64,000 bases of DNA. Origin: Bacteroidales bacterium (GTDB lineage Bacteria > Bacteroidota > Bacteroidia > Bacteroidales > F082). The position numbers and the translations under genes are program-made. The DNA is taken from contig JAUXMV010000090.1 in assembly GCA_030683155.1 (NCBI GenBank), positions 1 through 64,000 on the forward strand, written 5' to 3'. Below the pieces are notes generated by a model. That model searched no databases. It was not told where the DNA came from and saw nothing but the letters and a program-made list of their open reading frames with translations. Position 1 is the first letter of the stretch; each line of letters begins with the position of its first letter. Shown in pieces: positions 8,670 through 17,585 of the stretch.

Positions 8670-9419
8670 ATGAATCCTTTTGTTCACACCGAAGATGCTA
8701 TTACAATGCTTTTCAGGCTCGCTGAAAGCTGGTATAATCAGACTTTATCTGATGGAGGCCCACGCTATGCTGAGTATCATCCTGAATACATTATAGTTGA
8801 GCCGTGGAATGCATTTAGCTCTGTCTTTATGATGATTCCTGCCATATTTTTTTTCTGGAAACTTCGCAAAGAGTTGGCTACTATGCCATTCATAGGGTTT
8901 TCTTTGCTGATGATTTTTCTTGGGGGTTTAGGGAGCACATTATTTCATGCTTTCAGAATGAGCGAGTTTTTTTTAATGATGGATATCATTCCTTCTGCTA
9001 TTCTCATGATTGGAATTGCGGTGTTTTTCTGGCTTAAGATTCTAAGAAAGTGGTGGCAAATTTTGTTGATTTTTATTCCGGTTTTCGCACTTAGATTCTT
9101 GCTATTCAAAAATCTGCCTTCTCATATTGGTATCAATTTATCTTATGCTTTTTCGGGCATACTTGTACTTGTTCCACTTGTGATTGTTTTGTACCGAACC
9201 GACATGAAAAGATGGATGTCAGTATTTTTGGTTCTTGTAACTTTTGGATTGGCACTTCTTTTCAGGCAACTTGATGCACATCAATGGAGTCTCATGCCTC
9301 AGGGAACACATTTTCTATGGCACCTTTTTAGCGCAATTGGTTCTTGGTATATCCTTGATTATCTTTTGTTCGTTCAAAGACATCACAAAAAAGTGATTGT
9401 TAAAGAAAATCAAAAATAA
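8670..9419 (+). CDS. CREST superfamily membrane hydrolase (alkaline ceramidase-like)
   Basis: This 249-residue protein has about seven hydrophobic segments. The polar residues inside them match the CREST metal-hydrolase pattern: Ser89 and His93 in GSTLFHAF, Asp105 in MMDIIPSA, and His214/His218 in THFLWHLFS. The spacing S-x3-H, D and H-x3-H is that of alkaline ceramidases, and the N-terminal EPWNAFSSV resembles the ceramidase calcium-loop region. A bacterial ceramidase or other lipid amidase is a plausible role because many Bacteroidota make sphingolipids, but the substrate is inference. It is coupled to the ene-reductase gene and convergent with the DHOD-like gene. Confidence 0.75.
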   Translation: MNPFVHTEDAITMLFRLAESWYNQTLSDGGPRYAEYHPEYIIVEPWNAFSSVFMMIPAIFFFWKLRKELATMPFIGFSLLMIFLGGLGSTLFHAFRMSEFFLMMDIIPSAILMIGIAVFFWLKILRKWWQILLIFIPVFALRFLLFKNLPSHIGINLSYAFSGILVLVPLVIVLYRTDMKRWMSVFLVLVTFGLALLFRQLDAHQWSLMPQGTHFLWHLFSAIGSWYILDYLLFVQRHHKKVIVKENQK

Positions 9420-9447
9420 TCTGACTTTTCCCTCTTATTTTTTAAGG

Positions 9448-10434
9448 TTACTCGATTCCGCTGAAATGTTTCATAAACTGAACGCGCTCATAAGCAGCGG
9501 GATTTTCAGCTTCTTTCACACTCATTTTGCCTATGAACTGATCAAGGTTTTTGAAGTTGTGCTGTACCATCCATGTTTGAATTTCATCCAGCATTATGGT
9601 AATTTCTTTGAAGCCTTTTTTGTAAAGAACCGAGGCAATCTGCACAGCTTTTGCACCGGCCAAAAGTTGCTTTACAACAGCTTTTCCATCGTGAATGCCT
9701 GTTGAAGCTGCAATGTCGCAATGTACTTTTGTGGAAAGCATGGCTACCCATCTAAGTGAAATGGATAATTCTGCCGGGGTGCTGAAAACATTGGTTGCTT
9801 TCACCTCAAAGCGGTCGATGTCGATATCGGGTGAGAAAAAGCGATTGAAAAGGACCAACCCTTTGATACCTGTCCAGGAGAGTTTTAGCGCCATTTTTGA
9901 CATACTCGAAAAATAGTAGCTGATTTTGGCTGCAACAGGGATGTTAATGGTTCTGGTTATTTTTTCAAGAATTTCGAAATAAACAGCTTCATTTTGCTCT
10001 CCCGTTTTGAGTGGGTCGGAAGGTAAAATAAAGATATTTAGTTCCAAAGCATCAGCGCCTGCTTCCTCGATTTTTTTGGCAAAATCCATCCATTCGTGCG
10101 ATGAAATACAGTTTATACTTGCAATGATTGGAATATCAACTGCTTTTTTACTGTCGCGGATAAGCTTGAGATAGTTATCTACATCATTGGCACGTGTATA
10201 ATTCCGGATATAATCTTCCGCTTCCGGGTAATAATTGGCGGACTCATTTTGAAGTATTGTATGACTGGCAGCATGCGTAATCTGCTCTTCAAAGAGTGAT
10301 TTCAAAACCACTGCGGCAGCTCCGTTTGCAGCAGCTTCTTTGATATTTTCTACTGAATTAGTCAAGCCCGAACTACCAATAATGATAGGGTTTTTGAGCT
10401 TAAGACCCATATAGGTTGTGTTCAAATTTACCAT
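9448..10434 (-). CDS. Dihydroorotate dehydrogenase-like protein lacking the catalytic base
   Basis: The 328-residue protein has the class 1 DHOD TIM-barrel layout: MGLKLKNPIIIGSSGLT at the N-terminus, ASINCISSHEW near 105, AAKISYY near 168 and a C-terminal phosphate-binding end. Where true class 1 enzymes have N-x-S-C-P-N with the catalytic Cys, this one reads LNIFILPSDP (132-141), with neither Cys nor Ser. It therefore belongs to the DHOD-like subgroup of unknown function and should not be named pyrD. FMN binding is likely kept. It stands alone, tail to tail with the CREST gene. Confidence 0.85.
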   Translation of the reverse strand: MVNLNTTYMGLKLKNPIIIGSSGLTNSVENIKEAAANGAAAVVLKSLFEEQITHAASHTILQNESANYYPEAEDYIRNYTRANDVDNYLKLIRDSKKAVDIPIIASINCISSHEWMDFAKKIEEAGADALELNIFILPSDPLKTGEQNEAVYFEILEKITRTINIPVAAKISYYFSSMSKMALKLSWTGIKGLVLFNRFFSPDIDIDRFEVKATNVFSTPAELSISLRWVAMLSTKVHCDIAASTGIHDGKAVVKQLLAGAKAVQIASVLYKKGFKEITIMLDEIQTWMVQHNFKNLDQFIGKMSVKEAENPAAYERVQFMKHFSGIE

Positions 10435-10862
10435 GATACATCAGTTTTATGTCATCGTTATTTCGACGGGTAAAAGTAGCATATTTTCAGAAAGACAATT
10501 CGGTCCTTCATTATTCAAAATGATTCTAAATTATAATCAGAACTAATTTATTTTTTGTGACAACTCAGTTTGAATTTATCTTTTCATGACTTGTTAACAT
10601 TTTAATGTTAAAAAAAGGATTTTGAGTAAGCGCTAAGAGGCAGTGTAAATGCTATCTTTGGCTTATTTTTTGTTCTACAGAACAAAATTTTTTTTTAAAA
10701 ACAACAACCATCTTTAATATGTTTGATTTTGTTGCAATTAATAGCTTACTAATCAATGTTTTTAGTCTTGATTACTTCATAGAAGTTATATTGTAATGGT
10801 TTCATTTTTAGATTTTGTGTGTTAAAAAGAGACTGATATGTGATTTTTGAAATGAAAAAAAA
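10435..10862. other. Intergenic region and long leader before the adhesin operon
   Basis: This 428-base stretch holds no gene that I can support. It contains an AT palindrome at 10594-10611 (TTAACATT-TT-AATGTTAA) and a -7 box at 10653-10660. About 200 bases of AT-rich leader follow up to the adhesin start, including a T-run/A-run segment near 10685-10700. Confidence 0.6.
10653..10660 (+). promoter_or_regulatory. -7 box of the adhesin operon
   Basis: TATCTTTG fully matches TAnnTTTG. The nearest TTTG upstream (10621-10624) is 28 bases away, which is too far, so the -33 element is weak or absent. It implies a leader of about 200 bases. Confidence 0.45.
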
Positions 10863-13800
10863 ATGACGCCAACTACTTTTGAAAAGTTTTTTTCTGTTTT
10901 TGCAATTTTTTTGCTCCTAAGCATTATTGCGAAATCCCAGCCTGTAATCATTGGACATCCGGCCGATACTTCTGTGTGTAGTGGAAGCAGGGCTGATTTT
11001 TATGTTTTGGCAATAAATGCAGCAACATATCAATGGCAGGAAAATGATGGAGTAGGCTGGTACAACATTGATGAATTTATAACTTATGCATCAGGATACA
11101 ATACGCAAGTTTTAACAATTAATGATGCTAATCTGGGACTGAATGGTTACCGATACCGATGTTTGGTTTATGACAATCAAAATATCAGCGTGGTTAGTAA
11201 TCCAGCAATTTTGGGAGTAGATGAACCCCCTGTGATTACACAACCTCCCGCAGATATTACGGTCTGTAAAAATGAAATTGCACGATTCAGTGTTACGGTA
11301 CTAAATGCTGATTCATATCAATGGCAGGAAAGTGTTGGACAAGGCTGGGTTAATTTAAGTGACAATGCTTTCTTTTCCGGAACAAAAACTCCTGAGTTGA
11401 GCATTTTTACTACTACAGGAATGAATGGATTTCGGTATCGATGCCGGGTAATTAACGGAAATTGCCCGGAAATTTCTTCTTTTGGAAGATTATTTGTAAA
11501 TCCAACGCCTACATTGCAGGAAGTAACCGGTGGCGGAGCTTTTTGCGAGGGTGGGGTTGGTGTTGAGATTGGTCTTGCCAGTTCTGAAACAGGCATCACT
11601 TATCAATTGATTCGTAACAGTATTGGAACTGGAATAGTTGTGTCTGGAACGGGTTCAACCCTGAATCTTGGACGTTTTACTCAACCCGGTATTTATCAAA
11701 TACGTGCAACAAACGGGGCAACAGGCTGTGGAATCAATATGCTGAATTCTGTCAATATAAATATAAATTCATTGCCTTTGCAGCAACAATTGCTCGGAGG
11801 TGGTAGTTTTTGTGAAGGTTCTGTGGCTCCAGAAGTTTTTCTTTTGGCATCTCAGCAAGAGGTTCGTTATGAATTGTTCAGAAATGGCATTTCAACAGGA
11901 ACGAGCCTTATTGGAAACGGATTTGCATTGTCTTTTGGCAATATTTCTGAAACGGGTTATTATACTGTGAAGGCCGAAAATACGCTAACAGGTTGCAGCA
12001 TTCAATTAAATGGCAACGTTCAGATACTACAATATACAGTTCCTCAGGTTTTTGCTGGAATCAATCAGTTAATCAATACTGGCGAAACAACAATTTTACA
12101 AGCACAAGCAACAGGTGGGTCAGCTAATTATGGCTTCAATTGGCAGCCTTCAGCCTTTCTTTTAAATCCTCAATCTGCTTCAACAGCTACAATCCCTCTC
12201 TTTCAATCTCGATTATTTACTGTCCAGGCAAAAGACCTTATTTCTCAATGTTCGAGTTTACCTGACAGTGTTATGGTTATTGTTTCTGGCGGGGTGCTTT
12301 CAGCAAGTATTGTTGCTACTGAAACGGCAATATGCCCCGGCACAAGTGTTAATCTGATTCCATCGGTAAGTGGAGGTACAGGAGATTATTCTTATAGTTG
12401 GTCTTCAACCCCTGCTGGGTTAACATCAACGAGTTCCCAAATAACAGTAAGTCCGAACGAAACTACAAACTATCATTTGAGTGTTTTTGATGGAATTTCA
12501 AGCATTTCAATTTCGGTTACTGTCACAGTATTTCAGCTCCCATCAGTATTTAGTGTTACGGGTGGAGGTAATTATTGCCTTGGTTCTGATGGGCGCGAAA
12601 TAGGACTATCTGGCTCAGAAGTCGGAGTGACTTATTATCTTTTTCGCAATGGACAATTTGTTACTGCAATAGAAGGTATTGGACAAGCGATTAGTTTTGG
12701 TAATTTTACAGAGGCAGGTGTTTACACTGCAGCAGCGAAAAATATTTTGAGTCAATGTTCAAGGGCAATGGCAGGTGCTGTTGCCATTGCAATTCTTGAA
12801 AGACCATTTGCCAACGCTGGCAATGATCAATATACGCAAGCCGGAACTTCTGTTATTCTTTCAGGAAGCGCTTCAGGAGGCTCCGGTAACTATCATTACG
12901 CCTGGTCACCGGCTTCATTGTTAATCAATCCAAACGCAGCCAATGCTGCCAGTCTCCCATTGTTTGAAACAAAGCTTTTTTCATTGATAGTTACAGATCA
13001 GGTTACTGCATGTAAAAGCAATCCTTCAGAAGTAATTGTCTTTGTAACCGGAAGCACACAAGTGACTGTTGATTTAACTGCATCTTCTTATTTAGTTTGC
13101 TCTGGAGAGTCGGTTCAACTATTGGCATTAGCCTCTGGCGGCACAGGAAATTATGAATATTTATGGGAATCGACACCTTCTGGATTTCAATCAACAGTTT
13201 ACAATCCTTCAGTAACTCCTGCTGAAAGTACAAAATACAAGGTTACAGTTACAGATGGCTTCCATACAGTTTCAGATTCTGTTGTTATTCAGGTAAGGGA
13301 ATTGCCTCAGGCCTACACACTTATGGGTGGTGGAGAATACTGTTTGGGTGGCCTGGGAAATGAGATTTTTTTAACTGGTTCTCAAACACAGACATTTTAT
13401 AGTTTATGGCGCAATGGATCAGAAACAGGGCAGGTTCGTACAGGTACAGGAGACGTTATTTCCTTTGGAAATCAAACCCATCAAGGCATTTATAAGGCAA
13501 AAGCATATAGTTTGACGAATCTTTGCTCATCATTAATGACAGGAAACCCATCGATTGAGATTTTAACTCCACCAATTGTTAATGCCGGAAATGATGTCAC
13601 AATAGAACAAGGCAACTCAGTCCAACTCTCGGCCCTGGCTAGTGGAGGTTCCGGAGATTATAGTTTTAGCTGGAATCCTGCTATTGCATTGGTAAATCCA
13701 TCAGAACAGACTACGATGACATTGCCCATGCAGCAAACTTTGGCGTTTAATATTATTGCAACAGACAATCAAAGCAGCTGCCAAAGTGCTCCTGATGAAG

Positions 13801-16800
13801 TAATTGTATATGTAACCGGAAATGCTTTGGAGGCGCGTGCTTCAGTGGATAATCACATTGTCTGCCATGGTGGATCGGTTTCCCTATTTGGTTATGCCAC
13901 AGGCGGAAACGGAAATTATACTTTTAATTGGAAATCAATTCCTCCAGGATTTTACTCATGGGAACAAAATACCAATGCCGTTCCCATAATTTCAACAAAA
14001 TATGTGCTTACAGTAACAGATGGGATTCACACCAACACTGATACGGTTTTTGTTCAAGTGAATGAATTACCGCAAGTATTTAATATCATTGGAGGAGGAA
14101 ATATATGTCAATCGGGTTCAACTTGGCCAATTGGATTGTCAGGATCAGAGTCAGGGGTGCATTATTCCCTTCGTTTGAATGGAAGTGAGATTGCTGTTAT
14201 CATCGGTACCGGAAATGCAATAGGTTTTGGTCTTTTTAACACATCAGGTACTTACACTGTTTATGCATCATTTGGTATAAATGGGTGCGGGCAGACCATG
14301 GCGGGAAGCGCTGTAATTACTAACGGTGGATCAGTGATTGCCTCGGCTGGCCCTGATAAATACGTTAACATTGGCGGACAAACAACCCTTGAAGGTGAGG
14401 TAATTGCTCCAAATACAACATTTGCTTTTAGCTGGAGTCCGGCAAATAAACTTCTCAATCCGGATGCTCTACAGCCAACAACAGTAAGCCTTGAGGAGAC
14501 TACATTGTTCAAGCTACAAGCTGTGCCTGAAGGAAGTGGATGCGCTGTTTCGGAAGACTATGCTGCTGTTTTTGTTGGAAATGGAACAAGCAATCTACAG
14601 CTCAAAATTGTTTCTACAGATGATATAGTTTGTCCTTCTTCTCAAATTAAACTATTTGCTTTGCCATCTGGGGGATCAGGGAACTATCTTTATTCATGGA
14701 CATCAGAACCTGCCGGATTTGAATCATCCCTTTTCAATCCGGTTGTTTACCCAATGGTATCTACGAAGTATAAGGTAGTTGTCAATGATGGGGTTTCGGT
14801 GGTATATGACTCAATTTTTATTGAAGTGCTTCCTGCTCCAACTAAGTTTCAGCTTTTTGGTGGAGGAATATATTGTCAGGGAAGTGCATATATAAATCTT
14901 GGTTTGAATGGCTCAGAAATTGGTGTTTTATATGAGCTCCAACGAAATGGGAATCCAACAGGAAATATTCTGAACGGAACAGGTGGTGCTTTGCAATTTG
15001 CTGGAATTGAAGCCAGTGGACTTTATACTGTAATGGCAGAAAATCAAACTTCAAAATGTGTTTCCATTATGAACGGAGAAGCACAGTTACAGCTTTATCA
15101 ACCGCCACTTGTCATAAGTACGCCTGATCAAACCATTGGCATTGGTGAAAGTGTTTTACTTTCTGCAGCAGTTTCTGGAGGTTCGGGCTTCTACGATTAT
15201 CAATGGACACCGCCATCCTTATTGCTTAATCCAAATTCCTTAACAAGTTTGACTTTCCCACTGCAACAAAGCGCCGTTTTTCTTTTCTCTGCTACTGATC
15301 TGGAATCGGGTTGTCAAAGTAATGTTGACTCAACGATTATTACTGTGTCCGGAGGACAACTTATGGTTAATATTATTGCATCTTCGCAACAAGTTTGTCA
15401 AGGTGAAGCTGTAATTCTAACCGCTCTTCCGGAAGGAGGCACAGGAGCATACATTTACGAGTGGAAAGATTCAAATGGCATGCTCCTAGGAACAAATCAG
15501 ACAATTCAACTAAATCCATCGATTTCACAGACATTTTACTTATCGATCAGTGATGGCGAACAAATGGCATCATCTGAAATTTTTATTCAGGTTGGTCAGA
15601 ATCCTTTGGTTTTTCAAGTAACGGGAGGAGGTGCTTTTTGTGCTTCAAGCATTGGGAGGTCTGTTGGCCTGAGCAATTCGGAGAATGGACTGCTTTACAC
15701 CTTGTATCGAAATTATACACATATCGTTACACAAGTTGTAGGGCAGGGAGGGGCAATTAATTTTGGACTTTTCAACATTTCAGGCATCTACACTGTAAAG
15801 GCAACACGTCCCGGATTTGGATGTGAAATGATTATGGCAGGTTCGGCGCTTATTCAACAATACCCATTTCCTTTTGCTGATGCAGGCGCTCCTCAAACAA
15901 TAGCTTATGGAGCTGCAGCCCAGCTAAATGGCATAGCAAGCGGAGGTTCAGGATCGTTTTTATATAATTGGGACCCCCTTAATTTATTATTAAACCCGTC
16001 TTCACAAAATCCTCAGACTGTTCCTTTGAATAACAGTACTTTGTTTAGCTTTACTGTAATTGATCAACAAAGCAATTGTCAGGCGAATGATCAAACCATT
16101 GTTTTTGTCAGTGGAGGTCCATTATCTGTAAATATTTCCGTATCTGACTTTTCTGTTTGTCCGGGCCAAATGGTTCAGCTTGTTGCTTTGCCGCAAGGCG
16201 GATCAGGCAATTATAGCTGGAACTGGCCGGCAGAACCTCCTGTTTCGCAGCATTATAATCCAATTTTGACGGCTTATCCATTTGTAACAACAAAATATTT
16301 TGTCAGTGTTTTTGATGGATTTGTATATGTCGAAGACTCTGTTATCGTTACGGTTTTGCCCTTGCCGCAACAATTTGAAATTACTGGTGGCGGTTATTAT
16401 TGCCCTGGTGGGCAATTTCCAGAAATTGGACTTTCAGGTTCGCAAACAGGGGTCAGTTATATGCTTTTACGCAATGGAATTCAAGTGGGCCTGGCTTTAA
16501 ACGGGACTGGTATGCCGCTGAACTTTGGCAATATAAATGCAAATGGAACATATTCAGTTGTTGCTTCAAATCAAAGCGGATGTAATACAGCGATGTCTGG
16601 TACAGTTCAAATTCAGCAGTCAGCATTGCCCGCTGTATTTACCTTGCTTGGTGGGGGTTCATTTTGTGCTAATGAGACTTCAGCAGGGCTTTATCTATCA
16701 GGTTCTGAGGTCAATGTAATATATCAGTTAAAAAAAGACAACACAGAAATAGTTCAGACTTTAAGTGGTACAGGTCAGCCGATTGCCTTCACAAATCCAT

Positions 16801-17585
16801 TGATTTCCGGCAACTATAATGTTGAAGCTGTAATGGCGGCTTCAAATTGTTCAAAACCAATGCAAGGGAATGTTTCATTGCTTGTGTATCCTGTTCCGCA
16901 AGTCACTATTGAGGGCGAAAATCAGATTTGTAAAGGTGAAAATATTTATTTGGAAGCCTCCGGAGGAAGTACTTATAGCTGGCAAACAGAACCTCCTGTA
17001 ACTGGCAGTATTTTTACCATCATACCCGAAAGCAGCGCGTCATATACAGTTTTAGGAAAAAATGAGTTTGGGTGTTCATCATCCCAAACGAAATTTGTTG
17101 AAGTTGTACCATTGCCATCATTCATTTTACGTGTAGATGCAATACAGCAAATTTTATTTGTTGAGGAGACAAACCAATTGAATCGGTTGACTTTTATGAG
17201 TGGCAACACAATTTTGCAAGATGGTCTGTCAAAACAATTTTTTTATGGAAACACACAATTATTCAATGACTCTATAACAGTTGAAGCAATTGGTTCTTCA
17301 GGTTGTAAAACAAAAGGGTCCATATTGATTTTAGAGGAAGGTAGTCGCATCAACGCGTTTTCACCAAATAATGACAATGTCAACGATAGGTTTATGCAGG
17401 GAAGTTTTATTCGTTTATACAATCGTTGGGGAGTTGAAATATTTGTTGGTACCGAAGGTTGGGATGGAAAATTCAAAGGAACAATGGTGACTCCGGGCAC
17501 CTATTATTATATACATGAGATAAAAGATGTTAACGGCATGGTGGTTCGAACAGACAAGGGGTCAGTAACATTGGTAAGAGAATGA
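10863..17585 (+). CDS. Giant SprB-like repeat adhesin with T9SS type B (gliding) sorting domain
   Basis: The 2240-residue product starts with a signal peptide (about 1-26) and two Ig-like domains containing YQWQE (about 27-205). Nine copies of a module with GGG-x-[FY]-C motif follow (first Gly at 223, 312, 567, 822, 1077, 1333, 1588, 1842 and 1930). Between copies 2 and 8 lie six pairs of PKD-like domains with SGGSGNYxYxW motifs, so a unit of about 255 residues occurs six times. A last Ig-like domain precedes the CHU_C type B domain (from about 2163: NAFSPNNDNVND, LYNRWGVEIF, GTYYYIHEIKD). Such proteins are exported by T9SS and bound at the surface, often for gliding or adhesion. The stop overlaps the next ATG (ATGA). 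ATG 10863 follows a nine-A run and a short ATG at 10852 that stops after three Lys codons. Confidence 0.92.
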   Translation: MTPTTFEKFFSVFAIFLLLSIIAKSQPVIIGHPADTSVCSGSRADFYVLAINAATYQWQENDGVGWYNIDEFITYASGYNTQVLTINDANLGLNGYRYRCLVYDNQNISVVSNPAILGVDEPPVITQPPADITVCKNEIARFSVTVLNADSYQWQESVGQGWVNLSDNAFFSGTKTPELSIFTTTGMNGFRYRCRVINGNCPEISSFGRLFVNPTPTLQEVTGGGAFCEGGVGVEIGLASSETGITYQLIRNSIGTGIVVSGTGSTLNLGRFTQPGIYQIRATNGATGCGINMLNSVNININSLPLQQQLLGGGSFCEGSVAPEVFLLASQQEVRYELFRNGISTGTSLIGNGFALSFGNISETGYYTVKAENTLTGCSIQLNGNVQILQYTVPQVFAGINQLINTGETTILQAQATGGSANYGFNWQPSAFLLNPQSASTATIPLFQSRLFTVQAKDLISQCSSLPDSVMVIVSGGVLSASIVATETAICPGTSVNLIPSVSGGTGDYSYSWSSTPAGLTSTSSQITVSPNETTNYHLSVFDGISSISISVTVTVFQLPSVFSVTGGGNYCLGSDGREIGLSGSEVGVTYYLFRNGQFVTAIEGIGQAISFGNFTEAGVYTAAAKNILSQCSRAMAGAVAIAILERPFANAGNDQYTQAGTSVILSGSASGGSGNYHYAWSPASLLINPNAANAASLPLFETKLFSLIVTDQVTACKSNPSEVIVFVTGSTQVTVDLTASSYLVCSGESVQLLALASGGTGNYEYLWESTPSGFQSTVYNPSVTPAESTKYKVTVTDGFHTVSDSVVIQVRELPQAYTLMGGGEYCLGGLGNEIFLTGSQTQTFYSLWRNGSETGQVRTGTGDVISFGNQTHQGIYKAKAYSLTNLCSSLMTGNPSIEILTPPIVNAGNDVTIEQGNSVQLSALASGGSGDYSFSWNPAIALVNPSEQTTMTLPMQQTLAFNIIATDNQSSCQSAPDEVIVYVTGNALEARASVDNHIVCHGGSVSLFGYATGGNGNYTFNWKSIPPGFYSWEQNTNAVPIISTKYVLTVTDGIHTNTDTVFVQVNELPQVFNIIGGGNICQSGSTWPIGLSGSESGVHYSLRLNGSEIAVIIGTGNAIGFGLFNTSGTYTVYASFGINGCGQTMAGSAVITNGGSVIASAGPDKYVNIGGQTTLEGEVIAPNTTFAFSWSPANKLLNPDALQPTTVSLEETTLFKLQAVPEGSGCAVSEDYAAVFVGNGTSNLQLKIVSTDDIVCPSSQIKLFALPSGGSGNYLYSWTSEPAGFESSLFNPVVYPMVSTKYKVVVNDGVSVVYDSIFIEVLPAPTKFQLFGGGIYCQGSAYINLGLNGSEIGVLYELQRNGNPTGNILNGTGGALQFAGIEASGLYTVMAENQTSKCVSIMNGEAQLQLYQPPLVISTPDQTIGIGESVLLSAAVSGGSGFYDYQWTPPSLLLNPNSLTSLTFPLQQSAVFLFSATDLESGCQSNVDSTIITVSGGQLMVNIIASSQQVCQGEAVILTALPEGGTGAYIYEWKDSNGMLLGTNQTIQLNPSISQTFYLSISDGEQMASSEIFIQVGQNPLVFQVTGGGAFCASSIGRSVGLSNSENGLLYTLYRNYTHIVTQVVGQGGAINFGLFNISGIYTVKATRPGFGCEMIMAGSALIQQYPFPFADAGAPQTIAYGAAAQLNGIASGGSGSFLYNWDPLNLLLNPSSQNPQTVPLNNSTLFSFTVIDQQSNCQANDQTIVFVSGGPLSVNISVSDFSVCPGQMVQLVALPQGGSGNYSWNWPAEPPVSQHYNPILTAYPFVTTKYFVSVFDGFVYVEDSVIVTVLPLPQQFEITGGGYYCPGGQFPEIGLSGSQTGVSYMLLRNGIQVGLALNGTGMPLNFGNINANGTYSVVASNQSGCNTAMSGTVQIQQSALPAVFTLLGGGSFCANETSAGLYLSGSEVNVIYQLKKDNTEIVQTLSGTGQPIAFTNPLISGNYNVEAVMAASNCSKPMQGNVSLLVYPVPQVTIEGENQICKGENIYLEASGGSTYSWQTEPPVTGSIFTIIPESSASYTVLGKNEFGCSSSQTKFVEVVPLPSFILRVDAIQQILFVEETNQLNRLTFMSGNTILQDGLSKQFFYGNTQLFNDSITVEAIGSSGCKTKGSILILEEGSRINAFSPNNDNVNDRFMQGSFIRLYNRWGVEIFVGTEGWDGKFKGTMVTPGTYYYIHEIKDVNGMVVRTDKGSVTLVRE

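Noticed and set aside
9448-10434. Annotation as pyrD, class 1 dihydroorotate dehydrogenase
   Set aside because: The catalytic Cys/Ser loop is missing, so the name would imply an activity that the sequence does not support.
11529-16658. Regularly spaced repeats as a CRISPR-like or satellite array
   Set aside because: The period is 765 bases, lies within one open frame and consists of diverged protein domains, not short identical repeats with spacers.
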